From: an uncultured Oceanospirillaceae bacterium
GTDB lineage: Bacteria > Pseudomonadota > Gammaproteobacteria > Pseudomonadales > Balneatricaceae
Direction: 5' to 3'
DNA length: 43,369 bases
Assembly (NCBI GenBank): GCA_937136055.1
Contig: CAKZOD010000105.1
Coordinates: 1-43,369 of the forward strand
Shown here: in pieces, positions 33,066 through 40,904 of the stretch
Numbering within the stretch: position 1 is the first letter of the stretch
Layout of the letters: every line of letters begins with the position of its first letter
The notes under the pieces: model-generated
Told to the model about the DNA's origin: nothing
Database searches by the model: none
Seen by the model: the letters and a program-made list of their open reading frames with translations, nothing else
Program-made: the position numbers and the translations under genes

Positions 33066-33789
33066 GCTCTCTCCTTTCTAAAAGCTAATAATCTTAACTA
33101 TATTCACTAAACACGCAAAACGCCTACCTTCTGTGCAAAAACCTTAAGAAAACCGACACAGAAATATAAACGCCTAAGGAGCATGCAATCAAACCCCAAA
33201 CGCCTCTGGCATACAGGATTTTTTGTGATTAAGGCTATACTTACAGGCGGGCTGGTTGCCCGGCGAAAAGTATTAACGAAGATCACGAAACATCCTGTAC
33301 GCCCCGCAGGGTGGACAACTAAGAGGCCACATTTCTTTGTCAAAACACTTGTAAAAGACTAGCCATTTACTTCGTATTTTTTCGTAGAGCCGACCCTTAG
33401 TTATCCACAGAGAAGATTTGGGGGCTTGATCGCATGCTCCCTAAGAAACCTACTCATTTTCTTGGCTGATAGACTCTTAGATAACATCAAATCTGCTCCT
33501 AAGGCACTATTGGCTATTACCTAAATCCGTGACTTCGCTGCACTACATAGCGCAAACTCTTGATTCTACAACGGTTAGAAAAATGCCCACTGAACCTTTA
33601 GGTGCAGCTCTGATTTTTCAATACCACCTTAAAACCAATATCTTACACTCTGATCTCACACTGAAGTCACAGATTCAAGTATTATCTTTTATGATTCCTA
33701 CGCAACCCTAATGAAAATTGCGGCGAGCTGTAATACTATATTGATAACTCTATAATTTTATTGGCTACACATTACATAGGCAACCTTAT
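33066..33789. other. 724-bp region between the HugZ-like gene and kdsA
   Basis: No supportable gene; two short open frames (33107-33343 minus, 33529-33711 plus) look accidental. The region is dominated by the element at 33173-33445. From 33450 to 33789 I see only the expected kdsA promoter region. Confidence 0.5.
33173..33445 (-). repeat. 273-bp palindromic element folding as a three-way junction
   Basis: Three arm pairs. P1 (outer): 33173-33200 with 33417-33445, 24 of 28 positions, core GGAGCATGC. P2: 33208-33229 with 33282-33303, 19 of 22, core TACAGGAT, continued by ATACTT (33237-33242)/AAGTAT (33268-33273) and a GC stem CGGGC-tggtt-GCCCG (33248-33262). P3: 33311-33325 with 33394-33408, 13 of 15, core AACTAAG. 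The linkers are 7, 7 and 8 nt. All six P1 and P3 mismatches would be G-U pairs in minus-strand RNA. It could be a structured RNA or leader, or a mobile palindromic unit; AAAC flanks both ends (33168-33171, 33446-33449). Confidence 0.75.
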
Positions 33790-34638
33790 ATGCAGCACAA
33801 AACTATCCATATTGGCGATATTCCTGTCGCAAACGACAAACCAATGATTTTGTTCGGCGGCATGAATGTGATCGAATCACGAGACCTTGCATTAAAAATT
33901 GCCGAGACCTATAAAGAAGTCACCACAAAGCTAAACATCCCCTATATTTTCAAAGCCTCTTTTGACAAGGCCAATCGCTCATCCCTTGATTCCTTTAGAG
34001 GCCCAGGCTTAGATGAAGGCTTAAAAATTTTAGAAGAGATCAAAACAACTTTTGATCTACCTATTATCAGTGATATACATGAGCCGCACCAGGCACTACC
34101 GGCCGCTCAAGTTTGTGATGTAATACAGCTGCCTGCGTTTTTATCAAGACAGACTGATCTAGTCGCTGCTATGGCTAAAACTGATGCTGTCATTAATATA
34201 AAGAAAGCACAGTTTCTAGCTCCCCATGAAATGGGTCATATCCTCAATAAATTTGAACAAGCTGGCAATAGCAATCTCATTTTGTGCGAACGCGGTACCA
34301 GCTTTGGCTACAACAACTTAATTGTGGATATGCTCGGCTTTACTGTGATGAAAGAATTTGGCTACCCCATTGTTTTTGATGCCACACACGCACTGCAACT
34401 ACCTGGCGGTAGAAGCGATAGTGCCGATGGGCGCAGAGCAATGGTTGCACAACTAACCAGAGCAGGACTTTCTCAGGGGATAGCTGGATTGTTTTTAGAA
34501 GCTCACCCGCAACCAAGCACAGCCAAATGTGATGGCCCTTGCGCCCTTGCACTATCTAAGCTTGAGCCTTATTTACGACAAATGAAGGCGATTGATGAGC
34601 TTGTTAAAAGCTTTGAGCCACTCGATACTTCTGACTAA
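33790..34638 (+). CDS. kdsA: 3-deoxy-8-phosphooctulonate synthase
   Basis: Condenses phosphoenolpyruvate with arabinose 5-phosphate to Kdo-8-P for the LPS inner core. 282 aa against 284 in E. coli, with GGMNVIESRDLAL near the N-terminus, FKASFDKANRSS, GPGLDEGL, SDIHEPHQA, ERGTSFGYNNL, and HPQPSTAKCDGPCAL. The Asn in GGMNVIE is the residue that marks the metal-independent class (Cys in metal-dependent forms). The usual neighbours pyrG and eno are missing. It is preceded by 340 bp of plain intergenic DNA; a weak AGG lies before the ATG. Confidence 0.97.
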   Translation: MQHKTIHIGDIPVANDKPMILFGGMNVIESRDLALKIAETYKEVTTKLNIPYIFKASFDKANRSSLDSFRGPGLDEGLKILEEIKTTFDLPIISDIHEPHQALPAAQVCDVIQLPAFLSRQTDLVAAMAKTDAVINIKKAQFLAPHEMGHILNKFEQAGNSNLILCERGTSFGYNNLIVDMLGFTVMKEFGYPIVFDATHALQLPGGRSDSADGRRAMVAQLTRAGLSQGIAGLFLEAHPQPSTAKCDGPCALALSKLEPYLRQMKAIDELVKSFEPLDTSD

Positions 34639-34709
34639 CCAATCAGTTTAATCATTATTCGCGAGAAATTTTATTATCCGCTTTAACACTGAGGCCAACA
34701 TATCGAGTT

Positions 34710-36686
34710 ATGACACAAACTAGAGACGAGATATACCAATCCCTTGCACAAGGGCAGCTAGTTGGGCCTGATCACCATAAGTTTCAACTGCAAGGTGAAG
34801 CAACTCCCTGTCCATTAGGACAGCTGTGGGAAGCAGATGACGTCAGCACTAAAAATGCAATTAGCGTCAATCTTATTATGTTGGACCCTGTATTTTTAGT
34901 TGATAAGAGCTTTCTCGCGAAGTTCAAAAAACAGATAGTGCGCTCCAAAGCAATAAACCACTCCCATATTGCAGATATATACGGCTATTTTATACACCGT
35001 GGTGGTTTACTCTTTTTTGCATTTGAACCTGTTGACGGGCTCACCTTAGATCAATTGATCGTTCCCGGCGGGAACAAAAGCCTGACCTTAAAACAAACCC
35101 AAGGACTACTAACTCAATTAACAGGCGCCATCAACAGCTGTGTTAAGCAGTGGCATCATCCTTTTGCCGCCATTGATAGCGAGTTTGTTTATGTAAACAA
35201 AAAAGGCGGTGTTAAATTGCTGCCAATATCAATGTATGAATTCTTCCATGATACGAAGGATTTACCAAAGCAGGTCTATGCTTATAAAAGCTTTTGCTCT
35301 GCACAAGCACTCTCTGATCAAAAAATAGATAACAGCTGCGATAGCTACACCTTAGCAGCAGTAGCTTATGCACTTTTGAGCGGTCATAGCTTTGATCGAA
35401 ATGACTCCACTGAGAATCGTAAAGCGATATCTCTCAATCGCCCTAGCGATATCAGCGACCCACAATGGGAAGTGCTACAAAAGGCCCTCGACGCTGATCC
35501 CGCTAAACGTTTTTCTCAACCTGCTGAATTTATCAAACACTTTTTTCCCCCTGAAAATACAAATCAAAGCGGCTCTGTTACAGACACACTAGAACCTGAC
35601 AGCCCTTCTGATAACAGCGAGACAACAACACCTGCCAGCGATAAAAAAGCGCTACTGCTCAATAAAATCCGCAACATCAGATTGCCAAAGTTTGTCATCC
35701 CACTAGCTATTTTGCTTATCGGTATCGGGATAGGCTTTATCCTCGGTGTATTTTCTAGCACTGAGAAAATTGATAACGTTAACGCTAAATACAACAGTTT
35801 GAAAATCCAAGAGCAAGAACAGCAAAAGCAATTACATACGACCCTTAAACTGCTTAAAAAAACCCGCAACGAAAGCCAGCGTTTGCGCTTGAAAAATAAA
35901 GCACTTAATGATCAATTTAAAAACTTCGACAGCGACTCCGCCATCCCCTTGAGCATTTTTAGAGATCCTATCTCTCAAGGGATTTACGGGCCTGATATGA
36001 TCGTACTCTCCCCAAACACCTTCACTATGGGTGATATCAGCGGTGTAGGCAATGACAACGAGAAACCCGCGCACCCAGTTACCCTTAAGCACAAGTTTTC
36101 ATTATCACGCTTTGAAATCACCTTTGCACAATACGATCAATTCGCTCGGCAAACTGGCAGAAAACTGCCAAGCGATGAAGGCTGGGGACGAGGCAAACAA
36201 CCTGTTATCAATGTATCTTGGCGAGATGCTAATGCCTATGCGCGCTGGCTAGCAGAACAGACAAACCTACCCTATCGCTTACCCAGCGAAGCTGAGTGGG
36301 AATATGTCGCCCGCGCCGGCACCAAAACCAACTACTGGTGGGGCGATAAACACGAGAGCGGTTATTCACACTGTAATGACTGCGGCAATCCACTTGGCGG
36401 CAAACAGCCTTTACCTGTGGGATCAATGCAACCCAACCCCTGGGGATTTCACGACATGAATGGCAATGTTGATGAGTGGGTACAAGATTGCTATCGTGAA
36501 GATTACACCAGCGTAAGCTCAGCTGGCCGAGCATTTCAGACGCCCGGATGCAGCAATCGCTCAATGCGCGGTGGCTCTTGGTTTGATCTCGCCAGGATCA
36601 CACGCTCTGCAAGTCGCTACCGCCACCCTCCTGATGCAAAAAGAAACACTTGGGGCTTTCGTGTCGCCCTAGACATAAAAGAGTAA
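34710..36686 (+). CDS. Pseudokinase - transmembrane - FGE-sulfatase-fold protein
   Basis: 658 residues in four parts. (1) 10-280: Ser/Thr-kinase fold with late subdomains recognisable (DSYTLAAVAYALLSG, KALDADPAKRF), but the VAIK Lys region reads AISVNL, HRDxKxxN reads FAAIDSEFV and DFG reads LPI, so it is probably catalytically dead. (2) Membrane helix at about 325-347. (3) Charged coiled coil at about 352-405. (4) 426-656: FGE-sulfatase/C-type-lectin-like domain (MIVLSPNTFTMGD, LPSEAEWEYVARAG, MNGNVDEWVQDC, MRGGSWFD, GFRVAL), predicted periplasmic. At the sites of the FGE catalytic cysteines are D and T. So both domains look like binding or scaffold modules. It lies between kdsA and a secreted DUF4139 gene on the same strand. 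Confidence 0.85.
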   Translation: MTQTRDEIYQSLAQGQLVGPDHHKFQLQGEATPCPLGQLWEADDVSTKNAISVNLIMLDPVFLVDKSFLAKFKKQIVRSKAINHSHIADIYGYFIHRGGLLFFAFEPVDGLTLDQLIVPGGNKSLTLKQTQGLLTQLTGAINSCVKQWHHPFAAIDSEFVYVNKKGGVKLLPISMYEFFHDTKDLPKQVYAYKSFCSAQALSDQKIDNSCDSYTLAAVAYALLSGHSFDRNDSTENRKAISLNRPSDISDPQWEVLQKALDADPAKRFSQPAEFIKHFFPPENTNQSGSVTDTLEPDSPSDNSETTTPASDKKALLLNKIRNIRLPKFVIPLAILLIGIGIGFILGVFSSTEKIDNVNAKYNSLKIQEQEQQKQLHTTLKLLKKTRNESQRLRLKNKALNDQFKNFDSDSAIPLSIFRDPISQGIYGPDMIVLSPNTFTMGDISGVGNDNEKPAHPVTLKHKFSLSRFEITFAQYDQFARQTGRKLPSDEGWGRGKQPVINVSWRDANAYARWLAEQTNLPYRLPSEAEWEYVARAGTKTNYWWGDKHESGYSHCNDCGNPLGGKQPLPVGSMQPNPWGFHDMNGNVDEWVQDCYREDYTSVSSAGRAFQTPGCSNRSMRGGSWFDLARITRSASRYRHPPDAKRNTWGFRVALDIKE

Positions 36687-36712
36687 ATAGCCGACAAATC
36701 GCTTTCACTTAA

Positions 36713-36779
36713 CTTCAGTAAATTAATCACTATCAGCATCTTACAGGGAACAAAGGTGCTAGTTATCAATCAACTGAAG
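36713..36779 (+). other. Nested inverted repeats in front of the DUF4139 gene
   Basis: Outer arms CTTCAGT (36713-36719) and ACTGAAG (36773-36779) enclose inner arms AGCATCTT (36735-36742) and AAGGTGCT (36753-36760, one G-U). ATTAAT/ATCAAT lie between them with one mismatch. Together they make a plausible extended hairpin in the intergenic RNA, 47 nt before the next start. Confidence 0.4.
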
Positions 36780-36826
36780 ATACCACCTCCATAATCTAGC
36801 TTATCGCGTAAAGGAACTAGCCAATA

Positions 36827-38227
36827 ATGCGTAATAAAATTGTACTTTTAAGTAGCCTTTTCTTAGCTCAAAACCTAACGGCAGGCACTATTGCTTTAAG
36901 TAACGAACAACAAACAGACCTCTCCCTTACTTTATACTCAAGCAATCTCGCTCTCGTCCAAGATAGCCGAATTCTTGGGGCGATTAATGAAAAAGATGAA
37001 ATCATTGTCACTGGCATTAGCAAACAAATGCACCCACAAAGCTTACAAATTGCCAACGCGGGTAAAATTTTAGCGCAAACGCTCAATCGAGATATTGTCA
37101 GTTATCAAGGCCTAATTAATGAGCACATCGGAAAAGAAATCGTTTTAGTAAAAGACGGCAATAACGGAGAAGAAATTCGCCAGAGCGTCAAACTACTCAA
37201 CGTTACAAATAACACCGCTATTGTTGCCCTTAACTCAAATATAGAAACGATTCCGCTGCAAAGCAACAGCTGGCGCTTTGTGTTCCCAAACAGCACTGAA
37301 AACTTACGCCTAAAACCTAGCCTAACCTTCAAGTCAGAAGGCAAAAGCACAACTAACAATGTGCAACTCAGCTATCTCACAAACGGCTTAGAATGGCGTA
37401 TGGACTACGTTTTAGTGCTCAATAAAAACCGAGACAAACTCAACTTCAAAGGTTTAGCATCGCTTTTTAACAATACAGACACTTTATTTAACAATGCCAA
37501 AATCAAGCTACTTGCAGGTGATATTGCCCAACCGCGCCAACAACAATACAGCTTAGATACTCAAGCACCTGCTATGCTAATGGCTAAGTCAGCAGCGCGA
37601 GAAAACGCACCGAGCAACATTGGCGATTTAAAACTTTATAAGCTCCCTAACCGTGCAACGTTACAGCCCCATCAGCAGACTCAAATACCGTTACTACAGG
37701 CAGAGCAAGTTGCAGCAATAACACGCTATCGTCACCAGTTTTACGTCAACCCTTACTTAGATAACCACGAATTAAAAACAAGCCCAAGTACTTATATCAG
37801 CATTGAAAACAAGAAGGACAACAAACTTGGCATATCTCTCCCACAAGGACAAGCAAGAGTATACACACCTGATGAGAACAACGAGTTACAGTTTATTGGC
37901 GCAAGCCAATTAAGACAAAGCAATGAAGGTGATAAAATAGAGCTGACGACTGGCAAGGCTTTTGATATTTCTATCAAACAACGTCAAACTAATTACGAGA
38001 AGACATTTGATGGCGCACTCGTTGGTATGCAGTTAATCATCAGTAACCACTCTAGCACCGAGAAAACACTGGATTTATCCGCTAGCTTTAACAATAACTG
38101 GGAGATTATTAGCAGCACTTACCCGGCCAATAAAAAGAGTTCTGCAAATGTGGAGTGGAACATCAAATTGCGTGCTAATAGCAGCAACGTGTTTAATCTA
38201 AAAACACGCATTAAAAACCGCAAATAA
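36827..38227 (+). CDS. Secreted DUF4139-domain protein
   Basis: 466 residues beginning with a signal peptide (MRNKIVLLSSLFLAQNLTAG, cleavage near residue 20). The family opening LTLYSSNLALVQDSR is clear, followed by the region VQLSYLTNGLEWRMDYVLVL and, toward the end, QLIISNHSSTEKTLDLSASF with a beta-rich profile. No cysteines or catalytic motif are evident, so a structural or binding role in the periplasm or cell surface is likely. Function of the family is not established. It follows the pseudokinase-FGE gene by 140 bp on the same strand; the pair may share a job in the envelope. Confidence 0.85.
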   Translation: MRNKIVLLSSLFLAQNLTAGTIALSNEQQTDLSLTLYSSNLALVQDSRILGAINEKDEIIVTGISKQMHPQSLQIANAGKILAQTLNRDIVSYQGLINEHIGKEIVLVKDGNNGEEIRQSVKLLNVTNNTAIVALNSNIETIPLQSNSWRFVFPNSTENLRLKPSLTFKSEGKSTTNNVQLSYLTNGLEWRMDYVLVLNKNRDKLNFKGLASLFNNTDTLFNNAKIKLLAGDIAQPRQQQYSLDTQAPAMLMAKSAARENAPSNIGDLKLYKLPNRATLQPHQQTQIPLLQAEQVAAITRYRHQFYVNPYLDNHELKTSPSTYISIENKKDNKLGISLPQGQARVYTPDENNELQFIGASQLRQSNEGDKIELTTGKAFDISIKQRQTNYEKTFDGALVGMQLIISNHSSTEKTLDLSASFNNNWEIISSTYPANKKSSANVEWNIKLRANSSNVFNLKTRIKNRK

Positions 38228-38262
38228 CGCATCAACCTCTGGCTTATAGCCAATTAAGAGAA

Positions 38263-38293
38263 CCTCACTTGCATGTGAACTTTACAGGTGAGG
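38263..38293. terminator. Hairpin between converging DUF4139 and yibQ-like genes
   Basis: CCTCAC (38263-38268) and GTGAGG (38288-38293) with a 19-nt loop. Location between two convergent stops suits a shared terminator, but there is no T-run. Confidence 0.3.
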
Positions 38294-38303
38294 CTCGACA
38301 AAT

Positions 38304-39344
38304 TTACTGTGTATTCAACACCACAGATGATGATTTAAATTGAGAGCCAAGCTGGGTCGATAAAGGCACTAGCTTCACGTTTTCCTGTGCCAATTGCGGC
38401 AATTTTGCTTTTAAGAACTTAATGGTAAGTGCATGTGGGTGCGCTATCACCAATACTGATCCGTGTTTTCGAGCAATGGCTAAAGCTTTTTTATATTGCA
38501 AGCTCATCGCCTCCCAGCTAATCACATGATCTAGAAAAATATCGCGACGTAAACTCGACACACCTTGCTTTTTAGCTTCCTGCCAGGCAACACTTTTACC
38601 TGTTGTGCGACTATCGACAAAAAACAAATCGTGCTCTTTGACCACTTGCATTGTCCACTGCATCTGTAACGATAAACTCGTTAATTTGCTACCCATATGA
38701 TTATTTACACCAACCAAATGCGGAATAGCTGCTATGTTTTTTCGCAAAGTTTGCTTAAATGCCAACTCATCCATCGACTCGGTCATCCCACCTTTACCAA
38801 GCGCGTGATTGTAAATACTTTGCATTGGCGCGTGCAAAAGCACATCTTTTTGACGCTCATGCGCCTCTTTTGCGAGACGCTGACTAAAGTGCGCAAAGGG
38901 AAGAAAAGCAAAACTGACAGGCCCTGGCAAATTGAGCGCCGCCTGATTAAGAGATAAAGAGTGCCCCATATCATCGATTAAAATGATTAGCTCTGCTTTT
39001 TTCTTTTCAGCACTCTCAACCTTACTTGATGTAATAGCCTTATCATTATCAAAGCGCTTAAGCTCATCAATGCGCTTTGTTTTATCAACGGCTTTAACCT
39101 GCTCTATAGGCTTAGGCTCTTCATCGGTTTGCGATTTTCCCCCGCTATTAACTTGCTTAGCCCCCTCATTAAGCTCAGCAACATCGGCTGATTGATTTGC
39201 AATTATAGCGTTAATAGTCTGCTGATCACTTGCAGCGTTACTAAAAGATGAGAAAAGCGTAGCTAGCAACACAGAACGTGCCGCTATATATATCAAGGTT
39301 TTAATAATATTGATCCATAAATACTGCTCTAACAATAGCTTCAA
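38304..39344 (-). CDS. Divergent polysaccharide deacetylase family protein (YibQ-like)
   Basis: About 346 residues. An N-terminal hydrophobic segment near 17-36 ending SSFSNAAS looks like a signal peptide; then a low-complexity Lys/Asp/Glu linker to about 110; then the divergent deacetylase domain: ELIILIDDMGHSL, GPVSFAFLPFAHFS, LLHAPMQ, VNNHMGSKLT, FFVDSRTTGKS, AIAHPHALT-like VIAHPHALTIKFL. The Asp and His of the NodB-like metal site are mostly kept. Its place after gpmI-envC-ctpA is a conserved gammaproteobacterial arrangement. Start uncertain: the first in-frame codon is TTG 39344, inside a 14-bp inverted repeat and without a ribosome site; TTG 39296 is an alternative. Precise substrate unknown. 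Confidence 0.85.
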   Translation of the reverse strand: MKLLLEQYLWINIIKTLIYIAARSVLLATLFSSFSNAASDQQTINAIIANQSADVAELNEGAKQVNSGGKSQTDEEPKPIEQVKAVDKTKRIDELKRFDNDKAITSSKVESAEKKKAELIILIDDMGHSLSLNQAALNLPGPVSFAFLPFAHFSQRLAKEAHERQKDVLLHAPMQSIYNHALGKGGMTESMDELAFKQTLRKNIAAIPHLVGVNNHMGSKLTSLSLQMQWTMQVVKEHDLFFVDSRTTGKSVAWQEAKKQGVSSLRRDIFLDHVISWEAMSLQYKKALAIARKHGSVLVIAHPHALTIKFLKAKLPQLAQENVKLVPLSTQLGSQFKSSSVVLNTQ

Positions 39345-39379
39345 TTGGCGCTAGAACTTAAGCAACAATTGAAGCTATT
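39334..39379 (-). other. 14-bp perfect inverted repeat at the yibQ-like start
   Basis: AATAGCTTCAATTG (39334-39347) and CAATTGAAGCTATT (39366-39379) with an 18-nt loop. In minus-strand RNA the 3' arm contains the TTG start codon, so folding would hide it. There is no T-run. Confidence 0.65.
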
Positions 39380-39420
39380 ATCAGAAATAACGATAGGGAG
39401 TATGATTTAAAAAAGGTACT

Positions 39421-40710
39421 TTATTTATTGAATTGTCTAACTATGACTAACCCTTTAATTAAGCTCAGAGCCTCATGGAGCTGAAAATCTGTTTCAAGTA
39501 AATTAGATTTAAGACGCGGTGCAAGATCATCCTCTTTATTCGCTAAGTGACCATCAAGATCTTTCTCTTTGAGTAGCTTAGAACGAGCACTCTCAGTCAC
39601 TGTTGCTTGATCAACTTCTATATCAGGTACGATCCCTTTAGCCTGAATAGAGCGGCCACTGGGTGTGAAATACTTTGCTGTGGTCAACTTAATGGCGCGA
39701 TCACCTGTGAGTTGCAACACTGTTTGAACAGAGCCTTTACCAAAGCTGCTCGTGCCCATGATGATAGCGCGATTTTTATCCTGCAGCGCACCTGCCACAA
39801 TTTCAGAAGCGGATGCTGAGCCACCGTTTATTAACACAACAAGCGGAATATCTTTAACTGACATCGCCTTAGTAGCATTAAATGACATCTGAGAACTCGC
39901 AAGACGTCCCTTTGTGGAAACAATCACACCGCTACTGACAAATGCATCAGTCACATCAACAGCACCGCGCAACACACCACCTGGGTTATTTCGCAAATCT
40001 AAAACTAAACCTGTTAGCGTTTTTTGTGCTTGTAACTCAACTAATTGCTTATTGAGGTCTCGAGCTGTTTGATGCTGAAATTGACTGATCCTGACATAGC
40101 CGATGCCCTCATCTAAATAACGAGATCGCACACTCATAACGTTTATCAAGTCACGCTTCAAAGTGACATCAAAAGGCGATCCTTCTCCATCGCGAACGAC
40201 TGTTAAAACAATTTCAGAACCGACCTTACCGCGCATCAAAGCAATTGCTTTCTCAACCCCAATAGATTGAATAACTTTTCCATCGATTTTAATAATTAAA
40301 TCACCAGGTTTAATTCCAGCACGCATCGCTGGAGTATCATCAATTGGTGTAATTACACGGATAATGCCATCTTCTTGACTAATCTCTATCCCTACCCCGC
40401 CAAACTGGCCAGAGGTTTGAATCTGCAATTCAGAATACTCACTCGGGGCTAAATAGGAAGAGTGTGGATCTAATCCAATCAACATACCGCTGACTGCATC
40501 TTCTATTAATTGACTATCTGATACAGGCTCAACATACGCTTTTTTAATACGATCGAACACTTCGCCAAAGCGGCGCAGCTCTTCTAAAGGCAATGTTTTT
40601 TCAGAGTCTTTTTTACTTTGCGCGGATGACTCTTTTTGTTCTGCAAAACTCAAATTTGAAGATAATGCCAGCGCTGTACTGATCAACACTGTTAATAATC
40701 TATTTTGCAT
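39421..40710 (-). CDS. ctpA: C-terminal processing peptidase (S41 family)
   Basis: Periplasmic serine protease of the S41/Prc family. 429 residues: signal peptide about 1-23 (LISTALALSSNLSFA), N-terminal helical part with DAVSGMLIGLDPHSSYL, PDZ domain about 85-170 (GGVGIEISQEDG, AGIKPGDLIIKIDG), then the protease core with LVLDLRNNPGG, the nucleophile Ser in NGGSASASEIVAGALQD and the general-base Lys in SFGKGSVQ. The tail KYFTPSGRSIQAKGIVPDIEV is typical. AAGG stands 8 nt before ATG. In related bacteria CtpA trims cell-wall hydrolases or is paired with a lipoprotein adaptor. It lies between envC and yibQ on one strand. Confidence 0.95.
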   Translation of the reverse strand: MQNRLLTVLISTALALSSNLSFAEQKESSAQSKKDSEKTLPLEELRRFGEVFDRIKKAYVEPVSDSQLIEDAVSGMLIGLDPHSSYLAPSEYSELQIQTSGQFGGVGIEISQEDGIIRVITPIDDTPAMRAGIKPGDLIIKIDGKVIQSIGVEKAIALMRGKVGSEIVLTVVRDGEGSPFDVTLKRDLINVMSVRSRYLDEGIGYVRISQFQHQTARDLNKQLVELQAQKTLTGLVLDLRNNPGGVLRGAVDVTDAFVSSGVIVSTKGRLASSQMSFNATKAMSVKDIPLVVLINGGSASASEIVAGALQDKNRAIIMGTSSFGKGSVQTVLQLTGDRAIKLTTAKYFTPSGRSIQAKGIVPDIEVDQATVTESARSKLLKEKDLDGHLANKEDDLAPRLKSNLLETDFQLHEALSLIKGLVIVRQFNK

Positions 40711-40842
40711 TTTTCAATCCTTATCAATGCTATAAACAACTCAATCAAAGACAGCCTTACCCAAGATGGTAATTTATCCTGAATAATAAGCTTAACGTAT
40801 GACGCTTGTGAGATCTTGCTTTATTCTATAAAACTTCTAGCC

Positions 40843-40875
40843 AGTGACGTTGATAGCTCTTTGCGAGCTGTCACT
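40843..40875 (-). other. Hairpin after envC
   Basis: AGTGAC (40843-40848) and GTCACT (40870-40875) outside, AGCTC (40855-40859) and GAGCT (40865-40869) inside, with a 6-nt bulge on one side. It starts 30 bp after the envC stop and precedes ctpA. No T-run; perhaps a processing or partial termination site. Confidence 0.4.
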
Positions 40876-40904
40876 AACTATAGATTTGAAGATTTAATGC
40901 CAAG

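Noticed and set aside
33107..33343. 78-residue open frame on the minus strand
   Set aside because: It lies across arms P1-left and P2 of the palindromic element, its composition is odd (rich in Arg, Cys and Val without a domain), and it has no ribosome site. It is best explained as an accident of the repeat.
33401..33409. Perfect DnaA box TTATCCACA
   Set aside because: It is a single copy inside arm P3 of the palindromic element, with no cluster of boxes, no AT-rich unwinding region and no dnaA/dnaN/gidA nearby, so an origin is not supported.
33168..33449. AAAC on both sides of the palindromic element as a target-site duplication
   Set aside because: Four A-rich bases can match by chance, and one extra base separates the left copy from the arm. 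Mentioned as weak support only.
33529..33711. 60-residue open frame on the plus strand before kdsA
   Set aside because: It starts with GTG, has no recognisable family and no ribosome site, and lies in the region where the kdsA promoter is expected.
36540..36686. C-terminal lectin-fold segment like the variable region of a diversity-generating retroelement
   Set aside because: The MRGGSW...GFR pattern resembles such regions, but the codons are not enriched in AAC/AAY, and no reverse transcriptase or template repeat is in the window.
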